Below, piece by piece: positions 56,263 to 64,000 of a DNA stretch of 64,000 nt (position 1 is the first letter of the stretch; every line of letters begins with the position of its first letter). Source of the DNA: Apodospora peruviana (Eukaryota > Ascomycota > Sordariomycetes > Sordariales > Lasiosphaeriaceae); the NCBI GenBank assembly GCA_033439685.1, contig JAUEDM010000006.1:1550001-1614000 (forward strand). Reading direction: 5' to 3'. Position numbers and translations under genes: made by a program. The notes beneath the pieces were generated by a model. The model saw only the letters and a program-made list of their open reading frames with translations. It was not told the DNA's origin and did no database searches.

Positions 56263-59200
56263 ATGTCTTCAAACGAGCAGCACTACCCCTCGGGGCAGCA
56301 TTACTCGGGCACCAACCGCATCCCCAACATCAAGCAGTTCGTCGAGGGTCTCGATAGGGACAAAAAGAAGCGAGATGCTCAGATTGACGCCAATGTCGCC
56401 AAAGGAGGGCCCGGGGCGGCCCAAAATGGAAGTGCTGCTGGAAGCCTAAAATTTCAGCAGAATGGCGAGGCTAAGGATCACATCGCCACCTCGAAGCCGG
56501 GCAAGAACCGCCGCACCGTCAGAGACCCGGTCACGGGCAAGGATGTCGAGATTGAGGATATCAGTCAGCAACATATGAAGGCGGCCAATGAGCCTATGGT
56601 ACAACTCTCCCCAACTCCCATTTATCTGGATAGCTTTGACAGGATACTAATATTTTTCCATTGGTGAAATTAGTTGACGGTACCGAACCCAAACCTCGGC
56701 AAAGATGCGAGTGTTAAAACGCAGCCCAATATGTCGGGCGAGGAATACCGGGAAGCCCAAGACATCACCGCCCCGCCGGACCCGGTCGCTTCGGGCGCGA
56801 CGAGTGACGTGCCCATCCACGGCGAGAAGACGAATGTCCTTTTCCACCCCACACCGACGGTCAGCTACGAGGCCATGTTCGAGGCCATCGAGGCGCGGGC
56901 CTACGTTCTTTGTCTGGGCGTCCTGTTCGGCATAATCTTTGTCGGCAAGATGTTTGGCGGCAGCCTGTGGGGTCTGATTCCCCTGGCCATATGCGTTACC
57001 TGCGGTATATTTCTCTGGGCGAAGGACCTCATACGGCAAGGGCGGGCCACCGAGTGGCAGAGCGAGCAGAAGCGCGGCGAGACGGCGGTTGTTAACCTTA
57101 TCCCGGAGTCGGTCGAGTGGCTGAACACTGCTGTCGGCTTGATTTGGGGTTTGATCAACCCTGAGATGTTTGCCGCGGTGGCGGATACTCTTGAGGATGT
57201 CATGCAGGCCAGTGTTCCGGGAGTGATCGAGAACGTCAAGGTCAGCGATATCTCGCAGGGGAGTAACCCACTACGGATTTTGAGTCTGCGAGCCCTGCCC
57301 GACTCGCAAGTCAAGGAGTTGAAGGATGAGATCCGCAAGCAGGACGAAAAGGTCAAGGACCCGCAGGAACTGGCGGCCGATGAGGAGGGCGGCGAGTTTT
57401 ATAACCTCGAAGCTACTATTGCGTATCACTCGCTGCCGTCGTCAAACGATGTATCATCCAAGGCCAAGAACATGGGCATGCAGCTGGTGTTCTATCTTGG
57501 CATGAAGGGACTGTTTGGCGTCCCTTTCCCCATCTGGGTCGAACTGAACGGACTTGTGGCTACCGCGAGGTTCCGCATTGCTCTAGCACCGGATCCGCCG
57601 TTCATCAAGACCCTCAGTTTCACTCTCATGGGATTACCAAAGGTTGAGGCGAGCTGCATCCCGCTTATCGAGAAGGGCGCCAACATTCTGAATTTGCCCG
57701 TCATCTCCAACTTTGTCAACTGGGCCATCGCGACGGCTGCTAATATGTATGTTGCGCCCAAGTCGATGACGCTGGATATCGGCAAGATGCTGTCCGGGGA
57801 TTCGATCCAGAAGGAGACGCAGGCACTCGGTATCCTGTTCATTCGCATCCACAAGGCGACGGGTCTCAGCAAGCAGGACCGCCGAGGCAGCGAGGGCGGC
57901 GGCTCGGACCCCTACATTTGTGTGGCATTCTCCAAGTTCGGCAAGCCGCAGTACTGTACGCGTGTGATCCAGGATGACCTGAATCCCATTTACGAGGAGT
58001 CGTGCGCCCTGCTGGTGACATCGGACATCATCAAGGCCGATGAGCAGCTGTCGCTCGAGCTGTGGGACAGTGACCGCTCGTCGGCCGACGACGTGGTCGG
58101 CAAGGTCGAGTTGAGCATCCAGAAGCTGATCCAGCACCCGGGAAAGATGTTTCCCCAGGTCTCTAGACTTAAAGGCCTCAAGGCGGAGAGCTCGATGCCC
58201 GGGGAGCTGCATTGGGAGGTTGGGTTCTTTGGTAAGACGCAGTTCCGCAAGGCGCTGCGGACGGACGGCAAGGATTTGTCTCTTCCCAAGGAGCTTCGGG
58301 ACAAGAAGGAGCTGCAGGACGACAAGGGCAGCTTGGATAATGCGGAGGAGGACGCGGTCGTGCACACGCCGCCCGACCCGCTGTGGCCGAGTGGTATTCT
58401 GTCTGTGGTGGTTCATCAGATTGTTAACCTCGAGCTGGAGAACGTTAAAGGATCAAACGGCAAGCGCAAGGGCAAAGAGTACGAGCCGGCGCGGCCTGAG
58501 GCCGGCGAGAGCAAAGAGGAGCAGGGCAAGAAGTTGCCGAGCTCGTATTGTACTATTCTGATCAACGACGAGCTGGCGTACAAGACTCGCACAAAAGTCG
58601 TGTCGTCGAAACCCATCTTCGAGGCCGGCACGGAGCGCTTTATTCGTGACTGGCGATCGACCATCGTGACGGTGGCGGTGCGGGACTCGCGCAACCGCCA
58701 GCACGACCCGCTCATCGGGGTTGTCCCACTGAAACTCTCGGACGTGCTTCAAACGAGCAGCCAGACGACGCGGTGGTATCCTCTCGATGGCGGGATTGGG
58801 TTCGGCCGGGTCAGGATCAGTTTGTTGTTTAGGAGTGTCGAACTCAAGCTGCCGCCGCAGCAGCTGGGGTTTGGCGATATCGGTACGTTCGTGTTTGCGT
58901 CGGACAGTATCAATACTGTCGGATATGCGCCCAAGGACAAGGTCAAGATCAAGATGCGGACCGGCGGGTCTTCAGCTACGGTAAAGTCGGACGTCTGTTC
59001 GAAGGCCGGTGATGGTCTGTCGTGGGACATTAGCGGCGATACCGAGAAAAACAAGCACAGCCAGACCGTGCGGCTACCGGTGCGCTTCCGCTACAGGTCG
59101 CCCGTGTTCTTTGAGTTCCAGCCTTCGGGTAAGCGGCACCCGGACACGTTTGCGGCGTTTTGGCTGCAGGACTTGGTCGATAATGAGGAGAAGGACTTTG

Positions 59201-60114
59201 ATATTCCTGTCTGGCGATGCAACAACGGCATGCGGCTGTCGCAGAACTACATCACCGAAGAGAACGTCAGCACGGTTCCCGATCTCAAGATCGAGGAGGT
59301 GGGTCGCCTACGGTTCCGTGGCCGCTTCAAGCCGGGCACAGATCGTGATCACCTCAAGTTTGTTAGTGACAACGACTCGAGAGAGACGATCGAGTGCTGG
59401 GAGGCGTGTTTTGCGGAGGGCGTCAGGGCGGAACACGTCACGCAGGACGTGCCGCCTCTCGTCCAAAAGCTGCACGAGGAGAGCCTGACGCATGGACGGG
59501 ATGTGCTGGCGCAAGCGCCGGAGGAGGACAAGAAGAAGTGGCTGGACAAGAAGGGGACGGACTGGAGCGTGGCGTTTGGGCGGGATCCGAGAGAGATGTT
59601 GAAGGGGCATTTCGGGCAGCGGTCTGGATCGACCAGCAATAGTGATGAAGCGAGCTCGAGCAAGGAGACTGATTACTATGATTCTAGTCCTACTGGTAGT
59701 GGCGAAGAAGATGAAGGGGATATCGATCTGGGTGTCAACGATGCGGATAGTGTTGCGCCATCGAGGGAGAGCGTCGACGGAAGTACCATTGGGGGTGGGA
59801 AGTCGTCGATGGATGGTACCGCGGGCCAGAACCAGACCAGTATCTCGAGCCAGTCGAGCAGCAAGAACCCGATCAAGAACCTCAAGGAGTACCGGAGCCG
59901 GAGCAGGGATCTGCATCGGCAGCATCGGGGGTTGATGCAATGGTATGTCTCTTTCTCTGCTATATAGACATGGGCAAATGGCTGACTGTTTTGATTTAGG
60001 AAACCGATGCGTAATGTCCAGTTCGCCAAGGATGAGGCCCTCTTTGCTGCTAGACGGCTCAAGAAGGTTGGCAGCTTGAACGGACGCACGCCGGACGTGG
60101 AGACGGAGGTGTAG
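56263..60114 (+). CDS. mug190: Mug190/tricalbin-type SMP and C2 domain membrane tether
   Basis: Exons 56263-56598, 56674-59942 and 60000-60114 encode 1239 residues. After a polar N-terminus, a hydrophobic hairpin at about 180-230 (VLCLGVLFGIIFVGKMF, LIPLAICVTCGIFLWA) should embed in the ER membrane. An SMP lipid-transfer domain follows at about 255-460 (VVNLIPESVEWLNTAVGLIW ... FPIWVELNGLVATARFRIAL). C2 domains are visible at about 490-610 (SDPYICVAFSKFGKPQYCTR, DLNPIYEE) and about 690-830 (SYCTILINDELAYKTRTKV). A further beta-rich region follows and a disordered Ser/Asp-rich tail. Proteins of this layout tether ER to plasma membrane and move lipids. The S. pombe relative is Mug190. Start is the first ATG. 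Confidence 0.93.
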
Positions 60115-61323
60115 CCGACCCAGTCTTTTATGGCGGTGCGTACTGTTTTGGGGAAGGAAGGAGAAAGACAAAGGAGACTATCGTCGAGAGGGTAAAACGC
60201 TGCAGTCACCGGGGGTGGGATTGTGTAATGAGTGTTGGTGATGGGCATACGATGGTGTTTCATTTTGAAGTCGGTTTCTTTCTTTCCTCACTCATTTGCG
60301 TCAGGTCGATATCTCAGTCTTCTTTCCTAGGTAGCCGATCTATCTTGTTGTTTCTCTTGCACGTTTCGTCTGGAAGGTTGTCAGGCTATTTTTTGCCGAG
60401 AGTCCTTATAACCGTACTCTTACCTACTCGGTAGAACCGTAACTGAAAAGGGCTGCATGGGAGATTGGGCGGAAGATCGGCTTTTTTGTACGGCATATGT
60501 GTAAAAGCAAAAAAGAATGATAGCCTATAACGTTATTTGATACCTAGTAGGGAGTAATGCCGGGGTGAGAGCCTGTTCTGTTGGGTATGTTTGTCAACTG
60601 CCTTTTGGCTGAGGATAATACTCACCGTTAGGATGTGGTGAGTACATGATAAGAGTTGAGAACAACCGAACGGAGCTGTAATATAAGCTGTTTTCCGCAT
60701 CAAGTTTATCCCATCATACGCAGTAGCGATATCGTTAATGTTGTGGCGGTTGGTTTGGTAAGAATCAGCACCCCCTGAATGCTTATTAGCCCCCCTGTCA
60801 GAAGGACTGCATCCACAAGGAGCTTAGCTCCCGAAGCTGCCGTAGCGGCCACTCGGGGGTCTCTGCGGCGGCCCCTCCACCATTGGTTCTTTTGCTCTCA
60901 CACAGCAGAAGCTTCGTTGCGACGTCATCTTTAGCTCTTTGGAGCTCACATTCTTTTTCTTCCTTGGTTTCTCGATTACTTTACTGCTTGCTGCTACGTA
61001 TCTTCATACTCGAGGTTTACAACAACTGGTTATATCCGAACTAAGGATATCTTCGTCTTCAACTTGCCCCATCAATTGCAAGAACGAAACGGCTTCCTTC
61101 CATATCTAATCGACAATACGAGACTACCGGTACCTTTATATTCGAGCAGTCAGCCAGCTCGGATATATCTTCACGAATATATCACCTATTACCGACCCTA
61201 CCCTCAGTATCTTGCTCAACAACACGCACCCTCCTCAAAGGAACATTGAGAAGCTAAACCAGACTGCCGCGTTTTGAGGACGGACGATCGATAGCAAGCC
61301 GAACCGACACCATATTAGGAATA
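60115..61323. other. Intergenic, 1.2 kb, and leader of the small membrane protein gene
   Basis: No domain-bearing frame. Sequence near 60880-61320 is pyrimidine-rich and may be promoter plus 5' leader of the gene at 61324. Confidence 0.45.
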
Positions 61324-61494
61324 ATGGCGCGCTACCTGATCAGCCCCTACGGCCCGCGGCGCCGACGCGCGCCGCAGGTGATTTTTGCGTGGATGGCATG
61401 TTTCTTGCTCATCCTCTTCATGACGTGGTACATTGGCTCGCGGCACAGGGACACGGCCAAGGAGTATGTCAAGAAGGTCGGGTTGAGATCATGA
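61324..61494 (+). CDS. Small single-span membrane protein, 56 residues
   Basis: A short uninterrupted frame with ATG 61324 and stop TGA. The N-terminus is positively charged (MARYLISPYGPRRRRAPQ), followed by one hydrophobic segment (VIFAWMACFLLILFMTWYIG) and a polar basic tail (SRHRDTAKEYVKKVGLRS). The RRRR before the span suggests an N-in orientation. Coding GC and third-base bias resemble the neighbouring genes and differ from the AT-richer flanks. The context ATAATGGCG is a fair fungal start. I do not recognise a family. It could be a small mitochondrial or secretory-pathway membrane protein, or an assembly factor. Confidence 0.65.
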   Translation: MARYLISPYGPRRRRAPQVIFAWMACFLLILFMTWYIGSRHRDTAKEYVKKVGLRS

Positions 61495-62367
61495 ACACCA
61501 AAAGATCGTGTTTATTGCAGCGATATTTTGCGTTGGGCGGCAGTGACTGCTATCCCTCTTTCCGTTAACCGGTCGGTCGGTCTCCTACACAAGTAACGGC
61601 TAGGGTGGTTTTGAAATTTGGGTGAGATGGACTAACCGGCACCAACCCAAGATAATGTTCAAGAAGGAGAGCAACAACAAAACTTTGTCTGATAGGACGG
61701 ATGGACTGGAGACATGCCTAGAACGCTGCTGGATAGAAGCTGGGAGGAACGAACTAGGAAGATGGAAGATTGATACCCGACCGACCGGCTTGGTAGTAGG
61801 CCTATAGATAGGGAGGACGATGAATTGCTCGGTTTAACTGCCTAGCAAGGCTTAGTAAGGTAAAGGATAGGGATTTAAAATCCACTGTTGAAGTTTTGGA
61901 TGGAAATCCTCATTACCTACCCCTTACGTGGCTGGAAGAGATGAGCTATGCATAGCATTACGGGCTTGATAGGTATCTACTTCAGTTAAAGAGGGTGGGT
62001 TATTACCACTCATGCCTCAATAAGTGTGCCTGAAAAGTACCCAAAGGAAAGGCATGATAGTTGGGGTGAACAAAAGAAGAAGAGAACCAAGTCAGAGTCC
62101 GTCAAACTGTATTTTATTGTAGGATCAACTCATCGTTCACTGGATAACGCATGCTTCTCCAATCTCTTACTCTTTTGTGAGACAATAAACAACTATTCAA
62201 CGCTCAAACAGTAAAAGCAATGACTATATATGTAACGCTTCTACCAATACCCACCCATTTTCATTGGCTTCTGAATTCGTGTCATACCGGGTAAAATTCG
62301 TAGCCGATTGTACAATGGATGACCACAATAGTAGAGGTCGACCCCTACGCGCAAACCGCTTGCGATA
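61495..62367. other. Convergent 3' region, 0.9 kb
   Basis: AT-rich noncoding DNA between the small membrane protein gene and SEC31. No coding signal. Confidence 0.5.
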
Positions 62368-64000
62368 CTACACAGTGGCTTTGCTCATGCTGATAAGGCG
62401 TTTGACTCCGACCTGCAGGAAGTAAAGGGTTAGCACACAGAAACCTCCCAGAACATCAGATAATAAACTCACCATCCACTGTCCACATTCTTCCGTCTTG
62501 TCGCGTTGAATCTCGACCTGCAGACGCGACGCAATATCGTAGTTCTTTTCCGCCAATGCTCCCGCGAGCTGTGTCAGCTGGTCAATTGTCTCTGGCTTAA
62601 CCAGCTCCTCGTTATTCAAGTGATCAAACAGCAGGTTTAGCCGCTTCTGTGTATCCTTAACCTGTGGCGCAAATGACGCCGGAGCCTTGGAAGCCACACG
62701 CTGCATGTCTCGGGTGAAAATATCGACCAACTCCTGAGCGCTTTCCGGAATATGCGTTCGGTCGCCAGCAGGGTGTCTGGCTCTGGGCGGAGGAGCGGCC
62801 CGCGGGGGAGCTCCTGAAGGATGTCTGGCAGCAGGGGGCGGTCCGCTAGACGGTGGTGGACCTGAACTAGGGGGAGGGCCAACTGGTGGCCGAGAACCTT
62901 GGGGTGGCGGCGGGGCATATTGATGAGCAGCGGGTGAAGACTGCTGCTGGGCAACTGGGGCATACGAGTTAGACGGTGGCGGGGCGAGAGGAGATGATGT
63001 TGGCCCTTGATTATACTGTTGTGTCGAAGGAGCCGGCGCATATCTGTTTGATGGAGGTGGGCCGGCCGGAGGGAGGTTGTATGGTGAGTTCGTCCGGGGG
63101 ACCGGAGGCACCATGGGAGGAGGTAAACTTGTCGCCGGCGCCGTTGGAGGAGGCCCGTACGGGTTGGTGGCCGAGTTTGACGCTACCGAAGCGGGCCTAG
63201 GTTGATACTGACCACCCTGTGGAGGCCCAACAGGCGGAGACGCCATGGTGCGAGGGGTTGCGGGCCCCTTCGGAGGAGGCGGTGGCGGAGTTGGTGCACC
63301 TCGCTGATACGGACCAGTTGGCGGTGGCGATGCTATGCCGGGCTGGCCTGGGAAAGGCGAGGTAATCGGTGCGACTCTCGGGGTGCTCTTACGGACGGGC
63401 GGCTTTGTAACCATCGGAACATCATTCCAGTCACCTTCGTCCTTGTTGATCTTGCGTGGTGGACCACTGTTCCTCGGGGGAGCGCCATGCATGCTTGGAG
63501 GGCCTGGCTGACCGTAACTCTGGGTGGGAGCATTGTAGCCACCGAGGGTAGGTGGAGATGGATTATATCCTTGACGCTGCGGGGCATATCCAGACGTAGC
63601 TGGAGACTGGTATTGGGTTGCTGGAGGCTGATACTGGGATGCACCCGAGGGGGCATATGGATTAGAAGCTGGGCGAGGAGCCTGGGATTGGGCCGGCGGA
63701 GCATATGGGTTCAGGCCGCTCTGGCCAACAGGTGGAACTGCGGCCGGTTGCTGCTGCTGAGGCTGATAGCCAACTGCCACCGGCGCACGTGAGGATGTCC
63801 GGGCGGGAGCAGCAGCCTGTCGGGTGGCAGCCTGCGGGGCGGCCTTTTGTGTTGCAAGCCTCACGCGATTTCTCGCGACCTCGGCGGCAGGATAGTTCGT
63901 AGGCAGCAGGTCAAGATACTTCTGGGCAACTGCAAGTTGGCCATGGGCAGCGACAATGTCCGCGTACTCTGTGTACTTGTCGTAAAGTGACGCGAGCTTC
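62368..64000 (-). CDS. sec31: COPII coat subunit SEC31, C-terminal part (cut at window edge)
   Basis: Outer COPII coat protein for ER-to-Golgi vesicles. Only the C-terminal part is present. It enters at 64000 with helical sequence (SLYDKYTEYADIVAAHGQLA, YLDLLPTNYPAAEVARN) that belongs to the alpha-solenoid. Then comes the long Pro/Gln/Gly-rich linker (NPYAPP, PPPPPPKGPATP), which in relatives binds Sec23/Sar1. It contains DEGDWNDVPM, a typical Sec31 motif. A C-terminal helical domain follows (ELVDIFTRDMQRVASKAPAS, QKRLNLLFDHLNNEELV, LAGALAEKNYDIASRLQVEI). A final 14-residue exon (VGVKRLISMSKATV) follows a 60-bp intron at 62413-62472. The intron is a multiple of three and has no stop. The 5' end is outside the window. 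Confidence 0.93.
   Translation of the reverse strand, partial: KLASLYDKYTEYADIVAAHGQLAVAQKYLDLLPTNYPAAEVARNRVRLATQKAAPQAATRQAAAPARTSSRAPVAVGYQPQQQQPAAVPPVGQSGLNPYAPPAQSQAPRPASNPYAPSGASQYQPPATQYQSPATSGYAPQRQGYNPSPPTLGGYNAPTQSYGQPGPPSMHGAPPRNSGPPRKINKDEGDWNDVPMVTKPPVRKSTPRVAPITSPFPGQPGIASPPPTGPYQRGAPTPPPPPPKGPATPRTMASPPVGPPQGGQYQPRPASVASNSATNPYGPPPTAPATSLPPPMVPPVPRTNSPYNLPPAGPPPSNRYAPAPSTQQYNQGPTSSPLAPPPSNSYAPVAQQQSSPAAHQYAPPPPQGSRPPVGPPPSSGPPPSSGPPPAARHPSGAPPRAAPPPRARHPAGDRTHIPESAQELVDIFTRDMQRVASKAPASFAPQVKDTQKRLNLLFDHLNNEELVKPETIDQLTQLAGALAEKNYDIASRLQVEIQRDKTEECGQWMVSLLSDVLGGFCVLTLYFLQVGVKRLISMSKATV

Noticed and set aside
1..64000. Bacterial-style operons, CRISPR, biosynthetic gene cluster, transposon
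   Set aside because: Spliced eukaryotic genes are in mixed orientation with separate promoters. There is no repeat-spacer array, no polyketide or peptide synthetase and no transposase or reverse transcriptase motif.

Overview
The window is nuclear DNA from a filamentous ascomycete, most likely a Sordariomycete close to the Sordariales. The evidence is many genes carrying one to five short introns (about 50 to 110 bp, GT...CTAAC/CTGAC...AG), proteins of typical Pezizomycotina type (secreted GH15 glucoamylase with a C-terminal starch-binding domain, class II HDA1 with an Arb2 tail, Mug190/tricalbin-type tether, DNA polymerase iota), high coding GC and AT-richer intergenic DNA. I saw no CRISPR array, operon, rRNA, recognisable tRNA or intact transposon. 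All splice sites are inferred from consensus sites and frame continuity, without transcripts.

Layout. 1-3.6 kb: one long decayed minus-strand gene with frameshifts and five to six nonsense codons, running off the left edge. 5.0-7.5 kb: histone deacetylase HDA1 (-). 9.0-10.3 kb: F-box protein (-). 11.7-12.8 kb: ribosome biogenesis factor BRX1 (-). 13.7-14.7 kb: Rab11/Ypt31 GTPase (-). 16.3-20.7 kb: a 1439-residue chromodomain protein (+). 20.7-22.8 kb: a poorly coding stretch with glycine-rich minus-strand reading frames. 22.8-23.7 kb: urease accessory GTPase UreG (+). 24.1-26.6 kb and 27.0-28.8 kb: TSR1 (-) and UTP7 (+), divergent ribosome biogenesis genes sharing one promoter. 29.1-29.9 kb: peptidyl-tRNA hydrolase 2 (-). 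30.6-31.7 kb: nicotinamide riboside kinase (+). 32.1-34.3 kb: glucoamylase (-). 36.8-38.8 kb: Snu66/SART-1 splicing factor (+). 39.7-40.8 kb: GET2-like ER membrane receptor (+). 41.4-43.0 kb: TMEM135-like membrane protein (-). 44.7-46.2 kb: bHLH transcription factor (+), followed by two decayed tandem copies of its bHLH end. 48.1-49.8 kb: disordered, probably nuclear protein (-). 52.1-54.1 kb: DNA polymerase iota (+). 56.3-60.1 kb: Mug190-type SMP/C2 protein (+). 61.3-61.5 kb: a 56-residue single-span membrane protein (+). 62.4-64.0 kb: the 3' end of SEC31 (-), cut by the right edge.

Most genes are housekeeping and unrelated to one another. The functional links that stand out are three ribosome assembly factors (BRX1, TSR1, UTP7), two of them sharing a bidirectional promoter; two chromatin silencing candidates (HDA1 and the chromodomain protein) 9 kb apart; and several membrane-traffic or contact-site genes (Rab11, GET2, Mug190, SEC31). 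I found no clearly new multi-gene system. The most unusual items are the decayed gene with a frame-breaking 16-bp repeat, the serial duplication of the bHLH end, the large chromodomain protein with an unassigned C-terminal half, the stop-free optional intron in the NR kinase, and the micro-exons in Rab11 and Pol iota.
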